Shown: piece by piece, positions 20,118 through 28,422 of the stretch
How positions within the stretch are numbered: position 1 is the first letter of the stretch
How the letters are laid out: each line of letters starts with the position of its first letter
Source: Dyella sp. A6
Lineage (GTDB): Bacteria > Pseudomonadota > Gammaproteobacteria > Xanthomonadales > Rhodanobacteraceae
Direction: 5' to 3'
Length of the DNA stretch: 64,000 nt
Assembly (NCBI RefSeq): GCF_036320485.1
Contig: NZ_CP132911.1
Location: forward strand, 682,001-746,000
Notes under the pieces: model-generated
Databases searched by the model: none
What the model was told of the DNA's origin: nothing
Seen by the model: the letters and a program-made list of their open reading frames with translations, nothing else
Made by a program: the position numbers and the translations under genes

Positions 20118-21989
20118 CTACAGCCGGATCACGCGCGACAACACCGACACACCGCGTTCGTCGAAGGCTTCGACGGCCACGTAATAGGTGACTGTCTTGT
20201 TCAGCGAGGTCAGTTCGAGTCGCGTCGGGTGATCGGCAAAGCGCTGGTAGGTCTCGTACAGCCGGTTCGGGGCAATGCCCCAGCGCACGTTGTAGCCGAC
20301 CGCGCCGGGAACCGGATTCCACGCGATCGTGGCGTCACGACGGTCTGCCATGCGTGTCGCGGACACCAGCTTCGGCGCAGCTGGTGGCGGTCCGTCCTCG
20401 TTGCCGAACACACGCAGGCCGGCAATCGCCAGGTGGTGCGCACCCACATGGCCGTGCACGTAGCGGATATAACGCACACGTGCTGCCGGGTCGATCTCCA
20501 TATAGGCGTTGGGTCGGTCGCGGGTCGATCGGGAAAGATCCGCAAGCATGCTCCAGTGCTTCCCATCGAGCGAACCCTGGAGCTGGAAGCGGGTATAGAT
20601 GTCCGGTGCATCGCCGTAGCGGCCGGACTTGTAGTCGGCAAAATCGACCTGGATTGCATGCACCGTACGTGGGCCGCCAAGGTCGACGGTGAGTGTCTGG
20701 CCAGGTGCAGTGCTGGCGGCAAGCCAGAAGGTACGCGGGTTCTCGTCGAATGCATCGCTGGCCGGATGGCCCGGCATCGCCGAGGAAGCAAAGGCGTGCT
20801 TGCGGTAGGACAACAGCATCCAGCCGGTGAACGTGCTTTCACCGGGGCGCAGTGGATGGTCGGGCATGCGGTGGGGGAAGTCGCCGAAGCGGGTGTCGAT
20901 CCACATCTGTCCATCGGCGTCGAAGCCTGCCGGGAACAGGTCGATACGACGCTCGAACTTCCAGTTCAGGCCTATCCACGAGGTGCCGGTGTTCCAGTAG
21001 TTGCCATGGGCATCGCGGAAGGTGGAGCCATGGCCGGCTCCGGTGGCGAAACCGCCCGGCTTGTAGCCGACCGGGTTGTAGGGGGCGTAGTGGAACGGCC
21101 CCAGTGGGCCGTCGCCTACATAGACGCCCGTGGCATAGACGTTGTATTCGGTACCCGGCGCCGCGTACTGCAGGTAATAGCGCCCCGCGTGGCGGTTCAT
21201 CCAGGCGCCCTCGATATAGGGTGCGATGCTGGCGTCGCTGTGGTCGCGGCCGAAGCGCTCCCAGCCATGCTGCTCGGGGTCGGCATGCAGCAGGGGTTGC
21301 GGCTTCGTGACGAAGTGCAGGCGCTTGCCTTCGCCAGCGGCGGTGTCGTCCAGGCGCAGGTCGAGCTCGGCGCCGTAGAGCGGATAGATGTTGGACGAGT
21401 CCCAGTACAGATACGTCTTGCCATCCCTGTCCAGGAACAATCCCGGATCCCAGGGCCCGGGCGGCAGCTGGCCGGGACCGACCGGGCTACCCTCGCTGAC
21501 CGCGCCGGGCACCGGGGGCAACCGGCGGGTCCAGAACTTCCAGTGGCCGTGCGCCGGGTCGGTGGAGTAGAGCAGCGGCCGCGGGCCCATCGCCGCCTGC
21601 ATCAGGAAAAGCTTGCCGCCGGCAACCAGTGTCGCCGGGGCAACCTCGCTGTCGAACGGCCAGCGATCCGGTTTGACGAAACGCCAGTGCACCAGGTCGG
21701 TCGAGCGCCAATAGCCATCGGCCAGCGTCAGGAACAGGTAGTAGGCATGCTTGTATCGCACCACCGCGGGGTCCGCGCCGGTGCGATACGAGATGCCCAG
21801 GTTCATCTGCTCGAAGTTGTAGCGGTAATCGATGTCGACCGGGTTGGCCCAGGTATGTCCCTGGGTCGGGGCAGCGTGGGCGATTCCGCCACGCACCGCC
21901 AGCGCGAGTACGAATGCGAATGCCGCGCAGCTCCCGATCCATCGTGCCAGGCGCGCCGTTCGGGGTGGGCTGGTGAGGTAGTTGGGCAT
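20118..21989 (-). CDS. Secreted GH43-like glycosidase with F5/8C and FN3 domains
   Basis: This roughly 623-residue exported protein probably cleaves plant-type polysaccharides (arabinan, xylan or galactan side chains). After a membrane/signal segment (near CAAFAFVLALAVRGG, cleavage around IAHAAP) comes a five-bladed GH43-like domain (about 45-400) in which all three expected acidic positions can be seen: the base Asp in GADPAVVRYKHAYYLF, the modulating Asp in DPGLFLDRDGKTYLYW, and the acid Glu in YIEGAWMNR. A discoidin/F5-8C module (about 430-545, ending YIRYVHGHVG) and an FN3 domain (about 550-623) follow, both likely for carbohydrate or surface binding. ATG 21989 is preferred; ATG 22022 is in frame but has no ribosome site. 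A LacI-type operator lies upstream. Confidence 0.8.
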   Translation of the reverse strand: MPNYLTSPPRTARLARWIGSCAAFAFVLALAVRGGIAHAAPTQGHTWANPVDIDYRYNFEQMNLGISYRTGADPAVVRYKHAYYLFLTLADGYWRSTDLVHWRFVKPDRWPFDSEVAPATLVAGGKLFLMQAAMGPRPLLYSTDPAHGHWKFWTRRLPPVPGAVSEGSPVGPGQLPPGPWDPGLFLDRDGKTYLYWDSSNIYPLYGAELDLRLDDTAAGEGKRLHFVTKPQPLLHADPEQHGWERFGRDHSDASIAPYIEGAWMNRHAGRYYLQYAAPGTEYNVYATGVYVGDGPLGPFHYAPYNPVGYKPGGFATGAGHGSTFRDAHGNYWNTGTSWIGLNWKFERRIDLFPAGFDADGQMWIDTRFGDFPHRMPDHPLRPGESTFTGWMLLSYRKHAFASSAMPGHPASDAFDENPRTFWLAASTAPGQTLTVDLGGPRTVHAIQVDFADYKSGRYGDAPDIYTRFQLQGSLDGKHWSMLADLSRSTRDRPNAYMEIDPAARVRYIRYVHGHVGAHHLAIAGLRVFGNEDGPPPAAPKLVSATRMADRRDATIAWNPVPGAVGYNVRWGIAPNRLYETYQRFADHPTRLELTSLNKTVTYYVAVEAFDERGVSVLSRVIRL

Positions 21990-22071
21990 GATGGCACGGT
22001 CCTGGCGGGAGCTCCCGGGCATCGCTGCAATGTCGCGGAGGCAGGCGACGATGGGGCGGAGCGTGCGGCAA

Positions 22072-22085
22072 CGTAAACGTTTTCA
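22072..22085. promoter_or_regulatory. LacI-family operator upstream of the GH43-like gene
   Basis: CGTAAACGTTTTCA matches the LacI-family consensus TGNAAACGTTTNCA at every defined position except the first, with the central CG and flanking AAA/TTT intact. It lies 82-96 bases upstream of the chosen glycosidase start on the minus strand. No LacI-family gene is in the window, so the regulator must act in trans. Sugar-responsive control of the glycosidase is the natural inference. Confidence 0.6.
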
Positions 22086-22210
22086 TGCGCGAGTGTCAAC
22101 GCGCAGTGCATCAAGGAGGGACGGCTGCTGGCGGTGGTGAAGCCGGATGAAATGGGCTGCCGCATGGGGCGTATGCACGCGTGAGCGGTGCAGGGCCGGA
22201 GGCCGGCGGG

Positions 22211-22906
22211 TCAGTGCTGGCGACTGCGGATGCGCTCCAGCACCAGTGGCGACAGCGAGAGCAGCGCCAGTACGCTCAGCGGCAGCAGAACCGCGGGGTC
22301 GAGCAGAAGATGGATGCCCAGGTGTCCGCCACGGTCCAGTGCCTTGCCCAGCCCGGCACCGATCGAGCATTCGAACACCAGCATCAGGGTGCCGCCCAGC
22401 CAGGTGGTTGCCAGGAACAGCCACAGCGGGCAGCGCAGCCAGGCCAGCGCCACGGTGAGCAGGCCGAACGGTGCCACCGGTATCAGACGCAGGAACAGGG
22501 TGTAGCTGACCGGATGGCGCTCGTAGCCATGGTGCAGGGTGTCGATGATCGCTGGCGGATGCTTGCTGCCGCTGCCGAAGGCATAGCGGCTGGCGAGGTA
22601 GAGGATCAGCGAGCCCAGGGTCAGCCCGACCGACGACGACAGGGTGGCGTCGACCGCGCCGAAAGCGAAGCCGCCGGCCAGGATCATCAGGATCATGCCG
22701 GGAACCCCGGTCGCCGTGACCAGGGTGAGCAGGCCGATATAGGCCAGCCGGCTCAGCCAGGGGTGGGCGGCGATCCGCGCATGCAGTTCATGCTGGTGGG
22801 CAATCAGCTGGCTGGGGTGCAGCCGGTCGAAGCTGCCGGAAGCGAACAGCAGGATGCCGGCAAGCACCAGCAACAGCAGTGGCAGCGCGGCGCGCAGGCG
22901 TTTCAA
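22211..22906 (-). CDS. TVP38/TMEM64-family (DedA-related) membrane protein
   Basis: A 231-residue inner-membrane protein with about five or six hydrophobic helices and the VTT/SNARE-associated domain: GVPGMILMILAGGFAFGAV, then SVGLTLGSLILYLASRYAFG, where small residues pack a re-entrant loop. Related DedA and VTT proteins are proposed lipid scramblases or flippases; the substrate here is unknown. Its start overlaps the upstream deaminase stop by 4 bases (ATGA), so the two are co-translated, though no functional link is obvious. Confidence 0.8.
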   Translation of the reverse strand: MKRLRAALPLLLLVLAGILLFASGSFDRLHPSQLIAHQHELHARIAAHPWLSRLAYIGLLTLVTATGVPGMILMILAGGFAFGAVDATLSSSVGLTLGSLILYLASRYAFGSGSKHPPAIIDTLHHGYERHPVSYTLFLRLIPVAPFGLLTVALAWLRCPLWLFLATTWLGGTLMLVFECSIGAGLGKALDRGGHLGIHLLLDPAVLLPLSVLALLSLSPLVLERIRSRQH

Positions 22907-23466
22907 TAGGACTGCCCGGCGGCGCCGTACTCGGCAAGCACCGCGCGTGCGCGGTCACGCAGGATGTCACGGCGCACCGCAATGCCGCGGCGTTGCAGTT
23001 CGCCGATCCAGTCGTTCGGCAGCGGGCCCTCGTCGAACTCGGTGAGGGCTTCCACATCTTCGGAACGGGCGCCGATCAGCAGTTCGTCGATCCCGGCCCA
23101 CACCGTGGCGCCGTAGCATTGGCAGCATGGCTGCGCACTGGTGGCGAGGGTGTAGCGGGTGCCCTGCGCATTGAGTCGGAAACTGGCCAGGCGCTGTTGC
23201 GCGAGCATGTAGGCCAGCATCTCGGCGTGCGCCACCGAGCAGGTCTGCGGGATCACGCGGTTGGCGGCAGCGGCGATCAGGCGGCCATGCTCGTCGAACA
23301 CCGCGGCTCCGAACGGACCGCCGGTACCCAGTGTGATATTCCGCTGCGACAGCTCGATGGCCAGGCCCACGCGTTCCTCATCCGTGTGGTAGCGGCGCGA
23401 GGTGTCGGCCACCTCGCTGATCCACGGCGGCAGGGTCAGGTGCAGCTGGAGTGGCAGTAGGGACAC
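22903..23466 (-). CDS. Nucleoside/CMP-type deaminase
   Basis: A 187-residue zinc deaminase of the cytidine/guanine/tRNA-adenosine deaminase superfamily. The zinc and proton-shuttle motif HAE (H80-E82, in SVAHAEMLAY) and PCxxC (P113-C117, in AQPCCQCYGA) are both present, as is the GTGGPFGAAVFD entry segment. The pattern is closest to guanine-deaminase or general nucleoside-deaminase members; substrate cannot be assigned. The only suitable start is GTG 23466, 4 bases after the glnS stop, so it sits in a glnS-deaminase-TVP38 transcript. Confidence 0.8.
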   Translation of the reverse strand: MSLLPLQLHLTLPPWISEVADTSRRYHTDEERVGLAIELSQRNITLGTGGPFGAAVFDEHGRLIAAAANRVIPQTCSVAHAEMLAYMLAQQRLASFRLNAQGTRYTLATSAQPCCQCYGATVWAGIDELLIGARSEDVEALTEFDEGPLPNDWIGELQRRGIAVRRDILRDRARAVLAEYGAAGQSY

Positions 23467-23470
23467 GGCA

Positions 23471-25228
23471 TCAGCCTCCTGCTTGCTTTGCCCAGGTATC
23501 GCGCAGGGTCACCACGCGGTTGAATACCGGTGCGCCGGGGCGATGATCAATGCGGTCGGCGACGAAATAGCCCAGGCGTTCGAACTGGAAGCGTTGTTCC
23601 GGTTCGGCGGCTGTCGCGGCAGGTTCCAGCCAGCCCTGCACCACGCGCTTGGCATCCGGGTTGATGTGGCTGGTCCACGGCTGCCCATCGTCCTCGTTGT
23701 CGGGGGCGGCCACGTTGAACAGGCGGTCGTACAGGCGCACCTCGGCAGCCACCGCATGCCGGGCGCTGACCCAGTGGATGGTGCCCTTCACCTTGCGGTC
23801 GGCACCGGGCAGGCCGTGCCGGGATTCCGGGTCCAGGCTGACGCGCAGCTCGATGACCTGGTCGTCGGCGTCCTTGATCACGTCCTCGCACTTCACGATA
23901 CCGACGCCGCGCAGGCGGACTTCACCGCCGGGCACCAGCCGCTTGAAACCCTTCGGCGGCACTTCGGCGAAGTCCTCGCGCTCGATCCAGACCTCGCGCG
24001 AGAACGGCACGTCGCGCGTGCCGAAGTTTTCGTCCTTGGGGTGGTTGGGGAAGCTGAGCGTCTCGTCGTGGTCGTCCGGAAGATTGGTGACGACCAGCTT
24101 GAGCGGGTCGAGCACGGCCATGCGACGTGGCGCATGGGTATCCAGGTCCTCACGGATGCAGGCCTCGAACACGGCGTAGTCGATCACGCTGTTCTGCTTG
24201 GAAATGCCCACGCGCTCGATCAGCAGGCGGATGCCGGCCGGGGTGAAACCGCGCCGGCGCAGACCGCGCAGCGTGTTCATGCGCGGGTCGTCCCAGCCGT
24301 CCACGAAGGCCTCGTTCACCAGCTGTGCGAGCTTGCGCTTGCTGGTGATGCAGTAGCTGAGGTTCAGGCGCGAGAATTCGATCTGGCGTGGCGTGGCCGG
24401 CTGCGTTCGGATGCCGGCATCGGCCAGCGGCTGCCACAACTCGGGGTGGCTGGGCAGGTCGACATTCGCCACGCACCAGTCGTACAGCGGACGATGGTCC
24501 TCGAACTCCAGCGTGCACAGCGAATGGGTGATGCCTTCGATGGCGTCCGACAGCGCATGCGCGAAGTCGTACATCGGATAGATCGGCCAGCTGTCGCCGG
24601 TGTTCTGGTGGGTGACCTTGCGGATGCGGTACAGCGCCGGATCGCGCAGATTGATGTTGCCGGCGGTCATGTCGATCTTCGCGCGCAGGGTGCGGCTGCC
24701 ATCGGCGAATTCGCCCGCGCGCATGCGCTTGAACAGGTCGAGATTCTCCGCCACCGGGCGGTCGCGGTAAGGCGAGTTGCGGCCCGCTTCGGTGAGCGTG
24801 CCGCGGTATTCGCGCACCTGCTCGGGCGAGAGGTCGTCGACGTAGGCCTGGCCGTTCTCGATCAGCCGGATGGCGGAGCGATAAAGCACCTCGAAGTAGT
24901 CCGAGGCATGGCGCAGCTCGTGCCAGTCGTAACCCAGCCAGCGCACGTCTTCCTTGATGCCCTCGACGAATTCCGGGTCTTCCCGGCCGGGATTGGTGTC
25001 GTCCAGACGCAGGTTGCACCAGCCGTCGAATTCGCGCGCGATGCCGAAGCTCAGGCAGATCGCCTTGGCATGGCCGATATGCAGGTAACCGTTCGGTTCC
25101 GGCGGAAAGCGGGTGTGGATGGCGGCATGCTTGCCACTGGCCAGGTCCTCGCGAATGATCTGGCGAATGAAGTCGCGCGGCTCGGCATTGCTATCGGTGG
25201 CGGGCTTGGCAGCGGAATCGTTGGACAT
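23471..25228 (-). CDS. glnS: Glutaminyl-tRNA synthetase
   Basis: GlnS charges tRNA-Gln directly, so this organism need not rely on the transamidation route for Gln. The 585-residue class I enzyme has the HIGH-type motif [16 protein letters not shown] (about residues 40-55), the KMSKS-type loop ITSKRKL, and the two C-terminal anticodon-binding beta-barrels. ATG 25228 (MSNDSAAKP) is chosen; the frame is open 12 codons further upstream without ribosome site. A deaminase gene follows 4 bases downstream. Confidence 0.96.
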   Translation of the reverse strand: MSNDSAAKPATDSNAEPRDFIRQIIREDLASGKHAAIHTRFPPEPNGYLHIGHAKAICLSFGIAREFDGWCNLRLDDTNPGREDPEFVEGIKEDVRWLGYDWHELRHASDYFEVLYRSAIRLIENGQAYVDDLSPEQVREYRGTLTEAGRNSPYRDRPVAENLDLFKRMRAGEFADGSRTLRAKIDMTAGNINLRDPALYRIRKVTHQNTGDSWPIYPMYDFAHALSDAIEGITHSLCTLEFEDHRPLYDWCVANVDLPSHPELWQPLADAGIRTQPATPRQIEFSRLNLSYCITSKRKLAQLVNEAFVDGWDDPRMNTLRGLRRRGFTPAGIRLLIERVGISKQNSVIDYAVFEACIREDLDTHAPRRMAVLDPLKLVVTNLPDDHDETLSFPNHPKDENFGTRDVPFSREVWIEREDFAEVPPKGFKRLVPGGEVRLRGVGIVKCEDVIKDADDQVIELRVSLDPESRHGLPGADRKVKGTIHWVSARHAVAAEVRLYDRLFNVAAPDNEDDGQPWTSHINPDAKRVVQGWLEPAATAAEPEQRFQFERLGYFVADRIDHRPGAPVFNRVVTLRDTWAKQAGG

Positions 25229-25369
25229 CGGGCAGGAACCGGCAGGCGGATTGGAGACCGTCAAGTTTACCCTGTCCCATGCGGAGGTTTCTGCTTTGGC
25301 GTCAGCTTGGCCGGAGGAATCGGACTCCTGCGTGCGGGCTGCGGCTATTGGCCACCGCTGCGGCAGGCG

Positions 25370-25990
25370 TCAGCGGTCGTGTCCGGCAAGTTCCAGGTAG
25401 CGCGCGTGCAGTGCCGCGACCTGGGTGGCGAGGGTGGTCGCATCGGCACGGTTGTCGATGACGTCGTCCGCCACGGCCAGGCGCTGTTCGCGCGTGGCCT
25501 GGCTTGCGAGGATACGGCGCGCCAGCGCCTCGTCGATATGGTCGCGGGCGATCAGGCGCTGGATCTGGGTGGCTTCGTCGGTATCCACGACCAGTACCCG
25601 GTCGACCCAGCGATAGTGGCCAATGTGCTCGGCCAGCAGTGGAATGGCCAGCAGACAATATGGTCCGGTGTCGGCCAGGGCCAGCTCCTGCAGTCGCAGC
25701 CGGACACGCGGATGGATGATGGATTCCAGGGTCCGGCGCGCGTCGCGGTCGGCGAAGATGCGTTGACGCATGGCTGGCCGGTCGAGGCGGCCATCAGCGC
25801 CGATCACCTCTGGACCGAAGGCTTCGATGATCTGCGCCAGTCCATCGGTGTCCGGCTCGATCACTTCGCGCGCGGCCTGGTCGGCGTCGTACACGTGGAT
25901 GCCGTGTTCGGTGAAGCAGCGTTCGACCGTGCTCTTGCCAGAGGCGATGCCGCCGGTAAGGGCGATCACGGGACGGCGCGGAGCGTTCAT
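25370..25990 (-). CDS. coaE: Dephospho-CoA kinase
   Basis: CoaE catalyses the last step of coenzyme A synthesis, phosphorylating the ribose 3'-hydroxyl of dephospho-CoA. The 206-residue protein has a P-loop GGIASGKST (residues 13-21), the CoA-site segment VYDADQAAREV, and the lid segment RLIARDHIDEALARRILASQ. ATG 25990 overlaps the pilD stop by 4 bases, the conserved pilD-coaE coupling of many gammaproteobacteria; the frame stays open far upstream only because it runs inside pilD. Confidence 0.96.
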   Translation of the reverse strand: MNAPRRPVIALTGGIASGKSTVERCFTEHGIHVYDADQAAREVIEPDTDGLAQIIEAFGPEVIGADGRLDRPAMRQRIFADRDARRTLESIIHPRVRLRLQELALADTGPYCLLAIPLLAEHIGHYRWVDRVLVVDTDEATQIQRLIARDHIDEALARRILASQATREQRLAVADDVIDNRADATTLATQVAALHARYLELAGHDR

Positions 25991-26853
25991 CGCATCCCGG
26001 CGAAATGCATGTAGGCATGCAGCAACTGCGGGCCCGCCACGAACCAGACCCAGCCGGCGGCGGCGATGAACGGACCGAACGGAATGGGTATCTCGCGCTG
26101 GTGCCGGCGCAATGCGATCAGGCTGCCGCCAACCAGGGCGCCGATTAGGGACGACAGCAGGATGATCGGCAACAGGCTCCACGGTCCCAGCCAGGCGCCC
26201 AATGCAGCGAGCAGCTTGAAATCGCCGTAGCCCATGCCCTCCTTGCCGGTGAGCAGTTTGAACAGCCAGTACACGCTCCACAGGCTGAGATAACCGATCG
26301 CGGCTCCCAGAATCGCCATGTGCGCGTTCACGAACATCGGCAGCAGAGCAAGCAGCAGGCCGAGCCACAGCAGCGGCAGGGTGATCTGATCAGGCAGCAG
26401 CTGGGTGCGGAAATCGATGCCGGCCAGCGCGACCAGCGACCAGGTGAGCAGCAGACCGGACAGCGCAGCCCAGCTGGCGCCGAATTTCCACACCACGACT
26501 GCGCTGAGCACGGCCGTCATCAGTTCGACCAGCGGGTACTGGATCGAGATGGCGGTCTTGCAGTAGCGGCATCGGCCACGGAGCAGCAGCCAGCCGAACA
26601 GCGGAATGTTGTCGGCGGCCGACAGCGGGTGCTTGCAGTGCGGGCAGTGCGAAGGCTCGCGCACGATGCCGGGCGGCAGGGGCGGTGCAGGCTCCCGCTC
26701 GGCGTCGGGTTCCAGCAGGTCGCGGGCGTCGCGCTTCCACTGGGCCTCCATGCGTTCGGGAAGGCGCAGGATCACCACATTCAGGAAGCTTCCCACCACT
26801 AGACCGAGCAGGGCGGCGGCGAGCGTCCACGCGTAAGGAGGCAGATCGGGCAT
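25987..26853 (-). CDS. pilD: Type IV prepilin peptidase/N-methyltransferase PilD
   Basis: PilD removes the short leader from prepilins and methylates the new N-terminal Phe; it usually also serves type II secretion. The 288-residue membrane protein has the cytoplasmic tetracysteine zinc site (C70, C73, C95, C98), eight or so hydrophobic helices, and the two catalytic Asp of the aspartyl protease: D147 in AGIDFRT and D211 in GMGYGDFK. Both pilins encoded at 41.1-42.3 kb carry a matching Gly-Phe cleavage site. Confidence 0.96.
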   Translation of the reverse strand: MPDLPPYAWTLAAALLGLVVGSFLNVVILRLPERMEAQWKRDARDLLEPDAEREPAPPLPPGIVREPSHCPHCKHPLSAADNIPLFGWLLLRGRCRYCKTAISIQYPLVELMTAVLSAVVVWKFGASWAALSGLLLTWSLVALAGIDFRTQLLPDQITLPLLWLGLLLALLPMFVNAHMAILGAAIGYLSLWSVYWLFKLLTGKEGMGYGDFKLLAALGAWLGPWSLLPIILLSSLIGALVGGSLIALRRHQREIPIPFGPFIAAAGWVWFVAGPQLLHAYMHFAGMR

Positions 26854-26974
26854 GTATCAGTCTTGTCTCATGCTCATGGTTCCCGGCCAGTCACTGGGAT
26901 GTTGCCTGTCACGACACCGGGGCGTCCGGCGCGGCAGGATGGCGCCGCACCGGTCGAGGCATGCGGGGTCCGGA

Positions 26975-28243
26975 TCAGAACGTACCGGCGAGCTTGAAGA
27001 TCGGCAAGTACAGCGAGATCACCATGCCGCCCACTATGACGCCCAGGATCACCATGATCATCGGTTCCAGCAGGGTGGACAGGGTGTCGACGGCATTGTT
27101 GACCTCGTCCTCGTAGAACTCGGCCACCTTGAACAGCATGCTGTCCAGGGCGCCGGATTCCTCGCCGATACCGGTCATCTGCACCACCATGTTGGGGAAC
27201 AGATTGGTCTGGCGCATCGCCAGCTGCAGCTGGTGACCCACCGCGATGTCGTCACGCATCTGCTTCACGGCATCGCCATAGACTACGCTGCCGGTTGCGC
27301 CGGACACGGCATCCAGCGCCTCGACCAGCGGCACACCGGCGCGGAAGGTGACACCCAGGGTGCGTGCGAAGCGGGCGATGGCCGACTGGCGCATAATGTT
27401 GCCGATGACCGGCAGCCTCAGCGTCAGGCGGTCGAGGAAATGCGCGAATTTCACCGAGCGTCGCTTGGCCATGCCGAAACCGACGACCGTGGCGACGATG
27501 ATGAGAATGATCAACCACCAGTAGTGCTGCATGAACCGCGAGGCACTGACCACGATCTGGGTCGGGGCGGGCAATGCGGCGCCGGCGCTCTGGAAGGTCT
27601 TGGCAAACACGGGCACCACGAAGATCAGCATGATCATGCTGACCAGCATGGCCACAGCCAGCACGCTGATCGGGTAGAACAGTGCCTTCTTGATCTTCTT
27701 CTTCAGCGCCTCGGTGCGTTCCTTGTAGGTGGCGACCGTGTCCAGCACCGTGTCGAGCACACCGGCCGACTCGCCGGCCCGCACCAGGTTGCGGTACAGC
27801 TCGTCGAACTGGACCGGGTAGCGGCCCAGCGCCTCATGCAGCGACTGACCGCCCTCGATGCCCATCTTCACGTCGGTGAGGATGTTCTTGAAGCGGGGGT
27901 TCTTCTGGCCGTCGGCGATGATGTCGAACGACTGCACCATCGGTACGCCGGACGCCATCATGGTGGCGATCTGGCGGCTGAAGATCGCCACGTCGCCGGG
28001 CGTGACCGTTTTGCCGGTGGAGCCGAACAGCGGCTTGGGCTGCTCGCGCACGGTCTGCGGATTCATGCCCTGGCGGCGCAGCTCGGCCTTGACCAGCGAG
28101 GCGTTCTTCGCCGGCATGGAGCCCTTCATCTGCTTGCCGCGCTTGTCCAGCGCGACCCAGTCGTAGGTGGTCAGCTGACTGACCTGGGCCCTCTGGGCGC
28201 CGACAGTACGAGCGTTGTTTGCGGTGGCGCTAGCCGTGGCCAT
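26975..28243 (-). CDS. pilC: Type IV pilus inner-membrane platform protein PilC
   Basis: PilC is the inner-membrane platform on which PilB and PilT act during pilus extension and retraction. The 422-residue protein has two T2SSF domains (about 85-210 and 290-410) each ending in membrane helices, with typical blocks GVPMVQSFDII, AGVPLVEALDAVSGATG and GEESGALDSMLFKVAEFYEDEV. It lies 178 bases downstream of pilB; a sigma-54-like match in that gap was rejected. Confidence 0.95.
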   Translation of the reverse strand: MATASATANNARTVGAQRAQVSQLTTYDWVALDKRGKQMKGSMPAKNASLVKAELRRQGMNPQTVREQPKPLFGSTGKTVTPGDVAIFSRQIATMMASGVPMVQSFDIIADGQKNPRFKNILTDVKMGIEGGQSLHEALGRYPVQFDELYRNLVRAGESAGVLDTVLDTVATYKERTEALKKKIKKALFYPISVLAVAMLVSMIMLIFVVPVFAKTFQSAGAALPAPTQIVVSASRFMQHYWWLIILIIVATVVGFGMAKRRSVKFAHFLDRLTLRLPVIGNIMRQSAIARFARTLGVTFRAGVPLVEALDAVSGATGSVVYGDAVKQMRDDIAVGHQLQLAMRQTNLFPNMVVQMTGIGEESGALDSMLFKVAEFYEDEVNNAVDTLSTLLEPMIMVILGVIVGGMVISLYLPIFKLAGTF

Positions 28244-28422
28244 GCGGTCATTCCCCCGATGATCGGATCCGGTCTGTTCGTTTCACAGGCCGGGCAGTCT
28301 GCAGCTTACGCCACAACCCGGCACGAATTTTGTGGTCCCCTGTGCAAGTCTCGCACAATCCGTGCGCCTGCCCGGGACAATCGCCTGCAGGATGCACGTC
28401 TGGGGCGCGCGTGACCATCAGA

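Noticed and set aside
23402..26014. An 870-codon plus-strand frame opposite glnS and coaE
   Set aside because: No recognisable motif, and it spans three real minus-strand genes and their junctions.
28343..28358. Sigma-54-like site upstream of pilC
   Set aside because: The -12 part (TTGCA) is perfect but the -24 part reads TTGTGCG and lacks the required GG.
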